NCBI RefSeq assembly: GCF_933775445.1
Contig: NC_065877.1
Location: forward strand, 11,160,001 to 11,224,000
DNA from: Argentina anserina
Taxonomy: Eukaryota > Streptophyta > Magnoliopsida > Rosales > Rosaceae
Direction: 5' to 3'
DNA: 64,000 nucleotides
The position numbers and the translations under genes are program-made. Under the pieces are notes generated by a model, which saw only the letters and a program-made list of their open reading frames with translations, had not been told where the DNA came from and ran no database searches. Below are positions 1 through 12,468 of this stretch, piece by piece (the stretch's first letter is position 1; each line of letters begins with the position of its first letter).

Positions 1-186
1 ATTACTATTCTACCTTTGTGTCTGTCTTAGCCTATTTATGTTTCATGTTAGGGATAGATTTACATCTCTGTAATAGATTAAGATTTTGAATCCTACGAGA
101 CTTAGGTCTATGTAATGTCTATATATAGGCCCCCATATTATTCAATAAAGTTACAATTATTATCCGAAGTACTCTCGTATTTATCA
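1..186 (+). repeat. Copia left LTR (5' end cut by window)
   Basis: Aligns by eye with 16902-17084 with scattered substitutions, sharing blocks such as GTCTTAGCCTATTTA and the final ACTCTC. The end at about 186 is set by loss of similarity to the right LTR and a CA dinucleotide, so it is approximate. No clear initiator-tRNA-Met primer site (TGGTATCAGAGC) is legible just downstream; it may have decayed. Confidence 0.8.
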
Positions 187-613
187 TACTACACCACGTT
201 ATTACACACTTCGCCTTAAAACCAGAATTGTTTTCCCCTGCCGGCCACCCATGACTTTCGGCATCTGGCAACCTTTTCGACATCCTTGCATGACTTCCTA
301 GCCTCCGTATGCACCCCCCAACCCTTCCAGTAGACCCCTGCACCTCCCCTGCAGCCCCTGCCGCGCTCCTGCAGACCCCCCCTCGCAGCTCCGCATGACC
401 TCCTACGCATTCTCCCCGCAAAAGAAACTTTTTGCCGTGCAAGACTCCGTATCAAAGCTTTCAAAATTGTTCCTCCAGCATATTCACGCAAGTAACGCGA
501 ACTTCAAAAGTAACAACTTCGCTCAAGAGAAGCTACTCTCGCCTTTTCTCAAACTCCCAAATGTAACTTTTATTAAACGTTCACGCTTTTGAACACACAC
601 ACACACACACACG

Positions 614-651
<38 letters not shown>

Positions 652-1021
652 CGGACACTATTCTCCTTTCTTCTATCACCTGCTGTTCTTATACCGCGGA
701 TGAGTCCAAATGAGGGAACCTGTCACTCTTCTCTTTGGTCGATGTTTTTCGTGTGACGGTCTTGGGGGAGTCACAATTGTTTTGAAAGAGAAATTAATCG
801 ATTTCGTGTGGTCGCCTGAGTGTACCACTATTTTGGGTGGGATCATAAGTATCGCCATTTGCATCGATTTTTCTTGTGACCAAATACGTCACCCCTTCTA
901 ATTCTTGTTATACTTCAATCTAATCAATTTCGTGTTTGTTTTGTAGATGTCGTCGCCATTGCAACTAGTATTTTGCCCTATTAATCTTGAATGCAAGGAA
1001 TACCACCGCTAGGTCTCCGAC
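187..1021. other. Copia leader region with AC and AT microsatellites
   Basis: The stretch lies between the left LTR and the gag remnant. Positions 200-420 are C-rich (long runs of CCCC and CCTGCAGCCCCTG), unlike the AT-rich surroundings. An (AC)n tract lies at about 592-613 and an (AT)n tract at about 617-647. No gene is recognisable; open frames here are short and strand-symmetric. Confidence 0.5.
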
Positions 1022-1958
1022 ATGGAGCTCGCTTTTGAGAGTAGAGGAATTCAGGGCATGTTTAACGATCCTCATACTATTTTTCCCGCTATAACAAAGA
1101 TTGAAGCTCTCATCTTTATGAGAGGTCACATCCATGCTACTCTCAAGAGGAAATATTTAAACGTAAAAGATCTTAAAGAACTACGGGATAAACTTTGTGT
1201 GCGGTGTAATTACGTTTATAATAAGCTCCTCCCTGAATTGGCCGTTAGATGTGATAACATCTGTCTATTGGACTATAAGAGAGTGGATGATTTCAATCAG
1301 AATATGCTATGCCTGCAATCTGACCTTGGCACCGTTAGTGTCATCAAGACATACCTAGATCTTCTCTATAAGACTTTCGACACTTTTCTAATAAACTATG
1401 AGGTCCAAGCTCATATGTATCGCACTCATATAGAGGAAGGGAAATGTGCTCTTATTAAAGAAAGAGAGACACTCAGAGATCCTCCTCAATACCAATTATA
1501 GACCGGTGGCACTAAAAATAATACTACGCCACAATCTAACTATGTGAAATCTCATAAGCAAAAGAATCAAGCGAGAAACGCTCCATAGTAGCAACAAGGC
1601 AACAATTCTCATGGTGGAAGGCAAAGAGGCCTTGATGGTGGTGGCCGCACCCTCCCAGGTAGGCCATCCCCGTTCGAACCCTCAAGGAGGCCGGGCGCCT
1701 CCTCCCGCCTCCAACTTCAGTTATGGTAAGTCTCCATGCTTCAAATATGGCTCTTTCAAGTATTTTAATCGCGATTGTCAAGCTAGCAAGGAGATGATCA
1801 AGGCATACTCCGCATACAAGAAGTTTCTACATCCCGAACCAAACCATGTGGATGAAGAACCCGAGATTGAGACTCCCCACACCTCCATGAAGCCCGAGCC
1901 CCTTGCTTCCAAGACTAAAACTCCGGCACCTATAATGGATACTCCAGACTTTAATTAG
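1022..1958 (+). pseudogene. Copia gag remnant with degraded zinc knuckle
   Basis: The open frame 1022-1501 (159 aa) resembles plant copia Gag of the UBN2/retrotran_gag type: a helical region with the segment KRVDDFNQNMLCL, then the YLDLLYKTFDTF stretch and the Y-rich part that normally follows. A second frame at 1611-1958 contains the zinc-knuckle position (CFKYGSFKYFNRDC), where the second Cys and the His of CX2CX4HX4C are both Tyr. The two frames are separated by stops, so no full Gag can be made. Family assignment is firm; the lineage within copia is not. Confidence 0.72.
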
Positions 1959-2939
1959 TCACATTTAGTTTATTCTAGCTTTAAGATTTCAAATATTGTT
2001 TTGGCTCCGCCATTGTTATTTTCAATGAATTTGTATTAGTCTTTTGATTTTGGAATTAGAAGTTCGTTTGTGATGTATTAAATAATGTCAATCAATACAA
2101 TTTCTCGTTTCCATGTTCACAAGGCAATCTCTTAAGAATTTTATTTACCTTACACTTAGCATGATGGTTAACATGTGTAACTAACGTCGTTTTTAAATTG
2201 GACGCTTTAGGGTTACATGGAACCCTAATAACACTATATTGTGAATTTGACACTTAAAAAATTGGAAAACGAACCTCGGAACATCAAAATTTGACGTCAA
2301 AATGATCCTTGCATTTTCCAGTTCGGATCTAGCCATTTTCAGTCAATTTTTCTGGCATTCTACCGGTTTTTGGCAGCTCCGGTAGTTTCTGGCCATTCTG
2401 ACTTTTTTTCGGCCGCCTACCGCCACTCTGGCTTTTACTTCCAGCTCCTACCGGCACCCCTTGCCGGAATTCAAGCTTGTGGTAGGAGCTAAGTTTGTGT
2501 TAGAAATTGCCGGCGGGTTTCCGGTGAGTTTTCCTACGAATTTTTTGTCATTTATCGTTATTTTTCCGGCATATTTCTAGCATTTTTGCTATAACGTTTT
2601 CTCAATCCAAATTTTACCCGGTTTTTAGTTATTTTGACGTGGTTTTTCGGTTACTTTTTTTCGGTTTTCTCCAAGTCTATTATCTACACTCACCAGCATT
2701 CTTTAAGTATGTTTTTACACCATTTTTGGATGGTTTTACCACCCTAATTTACTGTTTGGTATCTCACTGCTTCAATACCATATTTCGCCAACTCTTTAGT
2801 TGAAGAATGTAGTACTATTGTCATGTGATACACTTGATGAGATTGCACATTGTTTCAGTCTCCTTTCTTACAATATCTTACGACGTATTATCTAGAAATC
2901 TTCACCGTGTCGCTGGCTCTTTAATTGTTATTTTGTAGA
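1959..2939. other. Non-coding spacer inside copia, between gag and protease
   Basis: Almost 1 kb without a supported reading frame where copia elements normally run directly from Gag into protease. It includes a patch (about 2330-2560) of repeated CCGG/CGGC-containing words such as TACCGG and GCCGG. Whether it is degraded coding sequence, a family-specific spacer or an old insertion is not visible. Confidence 0.4.
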
Positions 2940-4440
2940 TGACCTGCGGTGAAATCGAGTGTCTTGTTGATTGAGGAAGCACCCACACTGTCCTATGACA
3001 CAAGTAGTTGTTTACAGATCTAGTGTTTTTGACTTCTTCGATGACGACAATGATTGCCTTCAAATTCATCATTCAAGGAAGAGGCACTGCTTCTTTTATG
3101 TTGCCTAATGGTATGACTCTCAACGTCGTTTACACTCTTTATGCGTCAAAATCTTCCCACACCTTGGTATGTCTTAAGGACATACGTGTCAATGGTTTTC
3201 ACCAAGATACTCATGTTGACAATGGAGAGGAATATCTTTGTGTTATCTTTGAGAAAATAGGCCAGCACCTCATCTTAGAGAAGATGAAGCGTCTCGGAAA
3301 TGGTTTGTATCTTACTTCCATTCGAATTTGAATTTTTGAATCATACGCGGTTGCTCCCAATTTCCATGATTCAGACTCTTATATGCTTTAACATGACCGT
3401 ATCGGGCACTCTGGACGTGATATGATAATTAGAATCCTAAAAAATTCACACGGTCATCCATTTTTCAAGTTCCGGAAGCAATTGGATGACCACCTCACCC
3501 GTGCCCCGCACAGTGAGGTCGAGCCAACCAGTGCCCTGCACGGCTAAGCCGAGTCAACCCCTCTCGACACCACCACAACATTTATGCCATTGACGGTAGC
3601 GTCCTTTTCTTCACATGAGCTTGTGATGCCTTTCGTTATTTTTAATGCCTCTATGACAATCTCTAATGCATATCGCTTGTTTTGCAAAGCTTGTTCTATT
3701 GCTAAATTTTAAGGAAATCATTCATTTGTTATGGCTTCAACTGAGAACATTTCATTCTTACAACGTATTTAAGGTGACATGTGTGGACATATTCAATTGA
3801 AATGCAGACCTTTTAGATATTTTATGGTTTTGGTTGATGTATCGACGCGTTGGTCACACATCGCTTTGCTGGCACAAGGAATGCTGCATTTGCTAAGTTA
3901 TTAGCTGAGATCAACAAACTCAGGGCTCACTACCCTGATCATCCTATCAAATACTTGAGAATTCACCTCTAAGATTTTTTATAATAACTGCATGTCTATT
4001 GAGATCGAAGTTGAACATCTCGTTCCTTATGTTTATTCACAAAACGGTATAGCAGAGACTACCATCAAGCTTAATCAACTTGTTGCTCGGGCAACGGTTA
4101 TGGGTACTAACATGCCAGTCTCTGCGTGAGGATATGTAGTGTTGCATTCAGTGACACGTAATCATTTTAGACACGTGGAAAACCAAGCGTTTAGTGCGTA
4201 CCAAATGGTCACTGGTTACGAACCGAATCTTTCACACTTACGCATATTTGGTTGTGCCGTCTATGTGCCTATTACGCCTCCACTGCGTACTAAGATGGGT
4301 CCTCAGAGATGATTATGTATCTATGTTGGCTATAATTCAGTAACTATTGTCTGCTACTTAGAACCAACCACCGACTCTTTACTGTAAGATTTGCATATTA
4401 TCACTTTGATGAGACATGTTTCTCATCGTTAGGGGAGATG
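2940..4440 (+). pseudogene. Copia protease, pre-integrase and integrase remnant
   Basis: Reading 2940-3331 gives the copia protease neighbourhood: GSTHTVL next to an in-frame stop where the catalytic D(S/T)G should be, then the frame 3008-3331 with IIQGRGTASFMLPNG and YLCVI, typical of plant copia PR/gag-pre-integrase. From about 3400 the His/Cys zinc region is recognisable (GHSGRD-like, then HGHPFFKF). Positions 3720-4430 hold the integrase core and C-terminus (FRYFMVLVDVSTRW, then SAYQMVTGYEPN and FGCAVYVPI). Several stops and frameshifts make it non-functional. Confidence 0.75.
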
Positions 4441-5232
4441 TGAATGATATCATTCCAAATGAACGTCACGAATTGACGTGGTGTGTCCTCACTATGTCTC
4501 ATTATGATCCTCGCACTGCTCAAAGTGAGTTAGAAGTGCAACGCATTATCGACCTCTAGAAAGTCGTGGATTCGATGCCCGACGGCTTCGTAGATATTTT
4601 TAAAGTGACGAGATCAAACATACTCACTGTAAATGTACCGGCACGGTTGGATATCCTAAAATATGGGCGTGGAAGACAAGCTCAAGGACCTAGAAATGTT
4701 GGCACCGTCCTTGACAGTGGGACGGAGGCCAGCGACGGCACCACCGTATGTTGTGGTGTTATCGGCGTCCCTAGTGACGGCGTCACCAAGATGGACCGGC
4801 ATGGAGCTGCTTCAGCTTTGGCTCCTTAGAGGAAAAATGGGAGATTGAAAATCTCTAAGGATTCAAAGCCTAGAAAGAAGCGAATAACCAAGGCACAACG
4901 CGTCATCAACGATGAAACACCATCGTATGAGATTGTCTCTATTTACACTTATGTCTATGAATCAACTCAAGCTTTTCTGTATAACACTACGGAACCTTGT
5001 TTGATGCTAGAGAACAACAAAATCTCTGTTAACTACATTAGTGAGCAATCGGTCCGAAATCGAGCTACTACATGCATTGATAACATTTTCGCTTATTCCA
5101 TCACACATAAGATCATATCTGAAGACAACGTTGAACCTCACTCTGTAGCTGAATGTGAACGCAGAGCATATTGGCCAAAGTGGAAGGAAGCAATCAAAGC
5201 AGAACTTGACTCATTGAAGAATAGAGAAGTCT
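4441..5232 (+). pseudogene. Copia integrase tail and start of reverse transcriptase, interrupted
   Basis: After the integrase core the sequence runs through a linker (frame 4566-4829) to the open frame 4845-5240. Its end, YWPKWKEAIKAELDSL, is the conserved beginning of the copia reverse transcriptase (W-x-AM-x-E-x-x-SL type). The reading breaks exactly where the nested Athila LTR begins; the catalytic YVDD part of RT is not found on the other side. Confidence 0.75.
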
Positions 5233-6840
5233 TGATATGAGCACTTTGTGCGACGTTCTTAACATGTTTTTACCTCAATTTCTACTTTCCTTAGCCCTTA
5301 TTGTTGTACTATTGAGTCATTGAGTCGTAGTAAGAGTCTTGGGCGGTATTAGATGCATTTTTGTGCTTACATGAGTTAATAACGCATAATTGGTCTAGAG
5401 TCCTAGTTTGACTAGGAATCCTTGTTAGGTTTCGAAACTAATTATCTCTTACTTATGATTTTATTTTCTTATTTTCAGACTGGATTGAAGAGATAATTAA
5501 AGAAAAAGAGATGAAGCCAAGTCATGTAACAATAAAATAAAAGATGATCATTAAAGGCATAAAACATGGCATGATTTAGGGCATAAAACATGGCATGATT
5601 TAGGGCATAAAACATGGCATGATTTAGGGCATAAAACATGGCATGATTTAGGGAATAAAACATGGCATGATTTATGGAATAAAACATGGCATGATTTATG
5701 GAATAAAACATGGCATGATTTAGGGAATAAAACATGGCATGATTTAGGGAGATAAAATATGGCATTATTATAGGAAGATAGAGGCAAGTTCAAACCCTTC
5801 ATCTTTCCTCTATATATACATGGCTTCAACTCTCAAATAACATCACTTCTCATTAGCATTAAAGAGCCAAAACTCTACCAAAACACCACCATAAACTTTC
5901 CTCACAAATTAGCCAAGCCGTCCACCCCAAAACCATCCTCATCTCCACCGAGTTTCACTTATTGCAGCCATACCTCTAAGGTTCATACAACGTGTGACTC
6001 TCGCAACTCATCTCCATGGCTTCGTCTATTTGTGTTAATCTACAATTCTTTGTCTATGAAGATTGTAAGTTGTTGTTTATGTGGAAATATTAGTTTTGTA
6101 TTTGTTTTAGAATTTTCAGATTGTATTTGATATGTTTTTGAGACTATGCCGAATCTATGTTCTTATAATATTAAAATTTGTATTTCAATTGTTGTGTTCT
6201 AATCATTTTTCTCATACTTTTAGATAATTTTCAGATATGTGCATATGAATTTAGTGTTTGAATGCAGTCCCTAAGATTGTGTTTGAGTGCTAGATTCATC
6301 AACCATATTGACACAAATCGAATCATGCCCTAAGTAGGTTCGGTTTGTGTTGATTAAAAGTGGTAAAAATTCTTGAAATTTGCATGTGAAACCATAGTGG
6401 GTGACGTCATACATGCATGTCTCGAACAAAGATTTGGTGCTTAAATATAATCTTATTTGATTTCTACTCTAAGTGTTATTGAATTCGATTGCATGCAAAT
6501 TTAGATTAAGTCCTACGTTAATCTAAATGTTAATTGAAATCTTACATGGTTAGATAATCTCCTAAGGCTCTAATGGTATTGGTGTCTAAAACGTATGTAA
6601 TTTGTCAAATTAGAGTGCATGATACTTGTAATTATGTAGTGTAATGGTAAATTTAGTTTAAGTTTGTTAAAGAGAAGTTGATCATGTAAATAGTAATTTA
6701 GGTTTTATTTTAGTAGTTATTAATTAATCTCAAATCTCTCATTATTTGTTAACACTAAAAGTTTAGAGTTCTCTTCAATTCTCCGGAAAGAACGATAATG
6801 TTTTACATGGTTTATTATAGATGTTTTAATTAACGTCTCA
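5233..6840 (+). repeat. Athila left LTR (complete)
   Basis: About 1608 bp, from TGATATGAGCAC to ...ACGTCTCA, giving TG...CA ends. The first ~840 bases align with 15588-16074 apart from a difference in minisatellite copy number. By eye there are roughly a dozen substitutions in the first 200 bases, so the insertion is not very recent. A TATATATA box at about 5812-5818 is shared by both LTRs and is a plausible LTR promoter. Confidence 0.87.
5555..5771 (+). repeat. 24-bp minisatellite in the Athila left LTR (8 units plus one degenerate)
   Basis: Eight near-perfect head-to-tail copies of a 24-base unit whose core is AAAACATGGCATGATTTA, with GGCAT, GGAAT or TATGG variants at the joints. A ninth, degenerate unit ends in ATGGCATTATTA. 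The right LTR (15912-15978) has only two good units plus the same degenerate one. The long readings MFYSLNHA... on the minus strand are artefacts of this repeat. Confidence 0.95.
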
Positions 6841-6846
6841 TTATTT

Positions 6847-6864
6847 TGGCGCCGTTGCCGGGGA
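6847..6864 (+). promoter_or_regulatory. tRNA-Asp-type primer-binding site
   Basis: TGGCGCCGTTGCCGGGGA, 6 bases after the left LTR, is complementary to the 3' end of plant tRNA-Asp including the CCA tail. This primer is typical of Athila and Tat lineages. It would prime minus-strand cDNA synthesis. Confidence 0.93.
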
Positions 6865-8058
6865 ATTGAGAAAATCTCAATTTTTTGAAGTGTTAATTTT
6901 GTACTATATTGTATATTTCTAATAATAAATTCCTGTGAACAGTACGGTGAACAGTAACATTCAGTAAAAACAATTATAAGTATTGTTTACATCTTAAAAA
7001 AAAGTAAATCTCTGCAAATTTTTTTATTTTAAAGTGTAAAAATGTAACAATACTTGTATATTATTAAAAAAAAATCTTTATTTTTTTGAAGTGTAAAATT
7101 TAAAAAAAAACAATAAATAAAAACTTTATCTTTGTAAAAATAAATTTTATGTACAGTAAACAGTAAATCGAAAAAAGAAAAAAATTTAATAAATGTATGT
7201 GAACAGTAATAGGTAGCAGTAAAGTACGCACAGTAAAAAATTAAATTTTTTTTGTAAATGTTTTAATTTTGTTGTAGTATGCATATATGATACTTGTTAC
7301 ACTTTTTAAGAAAGCTAAATGTTTATTTATGCTTAGTTTATTGTAAGTTATAAAGTGAACGGAATAGATAGTCTATTTTGTTAATATTGGCCTTAACCCT
7401 CCATTTGTACTTTGCTAAGGTCACTTGGGGTTGAAGACGGCTTTTATTAACATTTTGTGGTCAGTCTAACACACAAAGTTATTCTGAGCTGAGTAAGGGG
7501 CATGCTATTTTCATTACCTTGGTTCAAAGTTTACAAAATTAGATCTCAGAGGCCCATAGACTGACATACATCTCTGAAAACATCATTTCGAGGATGTGGC
7601 CCCCGTGCTGTCTAATAAATGAGTCATGCCTTGTGACTATCTCTGATTCTAGCTATCCAGCCTTCTGAAACAACGAAATGAGTTTGTGTCTAGACGGCGT
7701 ACTTAGGCCGCAGGTCCACCTTGCTTTATAACTTATAAAATAACTTTGTATAAATAGATGTATATAGTTTCAAAAGAAAATAATATTCTAACTTTTAAGG
7801 TATATCAGATAAAGCAAGACCCTTACATGAGGCTGTTTTAGTCCATTGCACAATTAGCTCCTCTGCTCCACGTACCTTAAATATTAGGATTGTGTGTGAA
7901 TCAAATCAATTAGACTTAGTAATACTTTACACTTGTAGATTTCGTAACAAAAAAAAATTTAAAAAAAAATAAGTGAAAGAAAGATAAGTTTGTATTTACT
8001 TATACTTGTATTTCATATTTTATAAAGTTACTAATAATTGTTCTTTTCAGGCTCATGA
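6865..8058. other. Athila leader between primer site and gag
   Basis: An AT-rich leader with no supported gene. Between about 6940 and 7240 it contains many scattered ACAGTAA / AACAGTA words and long A/T runs. The stretch 7380-7700 is more balanced in composition and ends before a second A-rich part. Long leaders are usual in this lineage. Confidence 0.6.
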
Positions 8059-9470
8059 ATGTCCAAGATTAGTGGTTGGTCCGAAGAGTTTAGTGCACGC
8101 CTGAAAAGAATTCAGCCTCAAGCTCAGTTTGATAACGTTTCCATTGAGTCATATTTATTTCACGAAGAGAGAGACTTTGGGTTCATTTCGCCATTTCCAG
8201 GTTCATCAAGTTGCAGTGGGCTCAATCCATTGTTCTTTAAGGATTCAGAGTTAGAATTGTTGACAAGTGTGTGTCCTTTGGGACAATTGAATTTCGATTT
8301 ACCTGATCCAGTGCCCACATTTCAGAGCCGAACAGAGGAAAACCTAGTTCCAAATCCAGAAATGGCATCGATCAGAGAGTAGAATGGCCAAGTAGAAGGA
8401 GCAGTTGGGGGGACATCATCCTCTAACATAGCGTACCCTGTTCCAGAGGAGGGCAAGACGAGTGATTTTGAGTTGAAGAGTGGGTTCCTGCATCATTTGC
8501 CTAAGTTCCATGGACTCTCAGGAGATGACCCCAATCAGCATCTTACATTATTTCAGTTCAATTGTGAGACCATGTGCCCCAGAGTAGCTAATATTCAGAT
8601 ATTGAAGATGAGGGCGTTTCCATATTCATTAGAAGATCAAGCTCAAAAGTGGTTATTTGAGGTACCTGCTGGTAGGATTACTTCATAGACAACAATGGTA
8701 AACGAGTTTCTGTCAAAATACCTTCCATCTTCAAGGGTGACTCACATAAGGAAGCAGATAACTGGTATCAAGCAAAGGTCGGATGAGTCATTTTTTAACT
8801 ATTATGAGAAGCTCAAATCTCTTGTAGCATCATGCCCAGCCCATGGGATTAGAGATGGTATGTTGCTTCAGTATTTCTATGAAGGATTGCTACAAATGGA
8901 AAGAGAGTTCCTTGATTCAGCTGTTGGTGGATCGTTTTTGGACAAGAGCAATGTAATAGCAAGTGATCTTTTAGAGAAGATAGCTATGAACAACCAACAA
9001 TTTGGAACATCTACTAGTTCCACACGGCAGGTACATGAGACCAACTCGAGTTCAAGCTCTACTCTAGAGGACAAAGTTGATAAGTTGTCTAAGATGATGA
9101 GTCATTTCATGAAGACTAGTGGAGCTCAAGTTTGTGGAATCTGTATGGAGGAGCTCAAGATGGTATGAGGAAGTCAATGCCCTTGGTTATCAAGGAGGTC
9201 AAAGGTACAATCCATTTTCGAATACCTACAACCCTGGCCTACGTGACCATCCAAACTTTCGGTGGTCCAATAATGAGAATGTACTAAGGCCACATCAGAA
9301 TGCTATGCAATTTGGGCCTCGTTCGGCTGATTTGTTTAGACACAAGCTCCACTACTCAATGTTCCACCTCCCAACGTGGCTAGTACTCCTAATTATGATG
9401 AAATGTTGAAATCTTTAGCTGCTGGACAAAGTCAATTGAATACCGTGACTCAAACTTTGGTGGTGGGTCA
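8059..9470 (+). pseudogene. Athila gag (broken)
   Basis: Three open pieces in one frame (8059-8382, 8473-8688, 8695-9168), separated by in-frame stops, then a shift into 9119-9409. The middle pieces show the Retrotrans_gag pattern: KFHGLSGDDPNQHLTLF, then AFPYSLEDQAQKWLFEVP, NEFLSKYLPSS, DESFFNYYEKLKSLVASCP and the C-terminal FYEGL...DSAVGGSF. This Gag would form the virus-like particle. The stops and shift preclude an intact product. Confidence 0.85.
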
Positions 9471-9510
9471 ATAAGCGAATAGCAAGGACATTGCAGAGCT
9501 ATAAACGCAT

Positions 9511-10510
9511 ATGGGCCAGGTAGTAGACTTCATGAGCCGTTTTTCTGAGCAATGGGAGTTGCCAAGTTGTGTCATACCTAACCCAAAGAGTGAGCAAGCC
9601 CAAGCTATCATGACAAGGAGTGGGCTCGAGCTAAAAGAGCGGCCTAGTGTTGCTAGGAAGGTCCAAATGGCCCATGTTCTTGAAGAGGGTGACGAGATGA
9701 CTATGATGAATGACTTGGAGAAAGATCCAGCTACCTCCAAGAAGGAGAGTGTGCCGATTTATGAAGCACACAAAGGTACAAATTCTAACTCAAAAGAATT
9801 AGTTAAAACTAATCACATTTCGTATATACCTTTCCTTTATAGGTTTGCAAAGAGCAAGAAGCATAAATCTGATGAGGAGGTGTTGGAGGTCTTTAGGAAG
9901 GTGCAAGTTAACTTTCCATTGTTGGAGTATATCAAGCAGATCCCAAAGTATGTGAAATTTCTTAAAGAGCTTTGCACTTCAAGAAGACAAATTAGGGAAG
10001 AGAAGGTAGTGAAGATGAATGAGACAGTTTCAGCTGTCCTCCAAAGGAATCTACCTCTTAAGATTAAGGATCCGGGAAGTTTCTCTGTCTCATGTAAAAT
10101 TGGTAACACATTATTTGATAATGTTATGCTTGATCTAGGTGCTTCGATAAATTTCATGCCATATAATGTTTATCAATCACTAGGATTAGGACATTTGAAG
10201 AATGTAAATGTGATTATCCAATTAGCAGATCGATCTAACAAGTTCCCTAAGGGGTATGTTGAGGATGTCCTTTTGCAGGTCAGTCACTTGATTTTTCCTG
10301 CAGATTTTTATGTGCTAGAAATGGAGGTTCATGAGGACTGCAAGGACATGCATCGATGTTGTAAATGGGAGTTTGACGATGGAGTTTGATGGAGATGTTA
10401 TCAGCTTCAACATTTTTGAGGCAATGAAGTACCCAGTTTCTGACCTTAACTCATGCTTTTATGTGGATGATTCTATTGCACAGGTTATGTCAGAGACGTT
10501 GCAAGCATAA
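9511..10510 (+). pseudogene. Athila pol N-terminal part with aspartic protease
   Basis: The open frame 9511-10389 (292 aa) includes FLKELCTSRRQ, then the protease core with DLGASINFMP at about residues 209-218. In this lineage the active-site motif is D(L/S)GAS. QLADRSNKFPKGYVEDVLLQV and FPADFYVLEME follow. A frameshift near 10370 moves the remainder (EFDGDVISFNIFEAMKYP) into another frame. The protease would cut the polyprotein. Confidence 0.85.
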
Positions 10511-11142
10511 AAATTAGCTATGGAGCAAGGGGCCGGATTTGACAAGCATGGGGACCGTGTCCCAAGAGAGGAGTGGGTTGATTTTGAGCCCAAATTTTTT
10601 GAAATAGTGAATGAGCTTGAAGCTCAACCATACAAAAGGTATCCCTTTCTCTTGTCAATTCTCATTTCCACTAATAAATTGTTACCATCCGTGGTACAGA
10701 CCCCAAAGTTAGATTTGATGGAGCTTCAAGATCATTTGAAGTATGTGTACCTTGGAAAGGATGACACTCTACCAGTTATTGTGTCATCAACACTGAGTAA
10801 GCAGCAATAAGCTAGATTGATTGATGTGCTTAAGAGTAACAAGACCGCTATTGGATGGACTTTGGCGGATATCAAGGGATCAGCCCTACAACTTGTGTTC
10901 ATATGATACTTTTCCGAAATGAATTTCTAGATCCACGGAGTTTTCATCAATACACAAATGTATAACTCCCCAGGAATTTCAATAAAAAAAAGTAAAAAAA
11001 AAAAAGTTCAAGCCTTGGGCTCTGAGCGCGTGCCTGTTGAACGAAAAATAAGATTCAATGAGGATTTGGTTCATTCCACACGCATTGGATCTCACCTGAA
11101 TCGCCCCCTCTCTCCTCGGAAGGATCTTATCAACGTCCATGA
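10511..11142 (+). pseudogene. Athila pol linker, with a ~230-bp intrusion
   Basis: The frame 10520-10810 reads the usual pre-RT linker (PKLDLMELQDHLKYVYLG...), then after a stop KTAIGWTLADIKG up to about 10905. The expected continuation (a short linker, then the RT start) appears only at about 11140. The intervening ~230 bases include poly-A runs and the frame 10958-11146, which has no gypsy similarity that I can see. ATGAT occurs on both sides of the intrusion. Confidence 0.6.
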
Positions 11143-12468
11143 ATGATGGATGGCGCCAAGCCTACACGTGATACTCAGAGAAGATTTCACCCACCAATGA
11201 TGAAAATCGTGAAAGATGAGGCGATCAAGATACTTGAATGTGGAGTGATCTATCCTATCTCGGACAGTCGGTGGATTTCACCAGTGCAAATTGTACCTAA
11301 GAAGAGTGGGGTGACTATTGTGAAAAATGAGGCGAATGAGTTGGTACCCCAGAGGTTGGTGACTGGTCATAGGATGTGCATTGATTATAGGAAGTTTAAT
11401 GCTACGACACGTAAGGATCACATGCCTTTGCCTTTCATGGACTAGATGTTGGAGAGATTAGCTAGACACGAGTTCTATTATTTTCTAGATGGGTACAGTG
11501 GGTACAACCAGATATGCATTCATCTGGAGGATCAGGAGAAAACGACATTTACATGTCCATTTGGCACTTTTGCCTATCAACGCATGCCTTTTGGGTTATG
11601 CAACGCGCCAGGTACATTTCAACGATGTATGCTTGCTATTTTCTTTGACTTTATCGAAAATATCATTGAGGTCTTTATGGATGATTTTAGTGTTTACGGA
11701 AAAGACTTTGATGCTTGTTTAGAGAATTTAGAGTTAATCTTGAGAAAGTGTGTAGAAACTAACCTTGTGCTTAATTGGGAAAAATGTCATTTCATGGTGA
11801 ATCAAGGGATAGTTTTGGGACATATTATATATGCTAAGGGTATTGAGGTAGACAAGGCTAAGGTTGATATTGTGCATTACTTACCCTCTCCCACAACTGT
11901 GAGAGAGGTTCGTTCTTTCCTTGGTCATGCAGGATTTTATAGGAGATTCCTCAAGGATTTTTCCATGGTGGCGAGACCTATGTGTACCCTATTCCAGAAG
12001 GTGTGCCGTTCATATGGGATGATGCACGTGAGAAAGCGTTTGTGAAATTGAAAGAGTTGTTGACTAGTGCACCCATCATTTGTCCTCCGGATTGGAACCT
12101 GCCCTTCGAATTAATGTGCGATGCTTCCGACTATGCAATTGGGGCAGTTTGGGCCAAAGAAGAGAAAAGAAGCCTGTAGTGATTTACTATGCGTCTAGGA
12201 CTCTTAATGAGGCCCATATAAATTATTCGACTACATAAAAGAGCTTTTGGCTGTAATCTTTGCTTTAGAAAAATTTCGATCATATCTTTTGCATTCTAAA
12301 GTTATTGTGTATTCTGACCATGCAGCCTTAAAATATTTGATGACTAAAAAAGATGCTAAGCCCAGGTTGATCCAGTGGATATTGTTGATTCAAGAATTTG
12401 ACCTTGAGATTCGAGATAAGAAGGGATGTGAGAATGTGGTGGCTGATCATTTGAGTAGGATCGTGTGA
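11143..12468 (+). pseudogene. Athila reverse transcriptase and RNase H (broken)
   Basis: RT begins near QRRFHPPMMKIV and includes GVIYPISDSRWISPVQ, MCIDYRKFNATTRKDHMPLP, then an in-frame stop where the family has Gln (MD-stop-MLERL). DGYSGYNQI, TFTCPFGTFAYQRMPFGLCNAP and the catalytic VFMDDFSVYG follow. After a shift at about 11985 the connection and RNase H run in frames 11982-12179 and 12247-12468 (FELMCDASDYAIGAV, then SDHAALKYL and VADHLSRI). At least one stop and two shifts make it inactive. Confidence 0.9.

Noticed and set aside
5475..5829. Minus-strand frames with NHAMFYS or KSCHVLF repeats
   Set aside because: Direct consequence of the 24-base LTR minisatellite.
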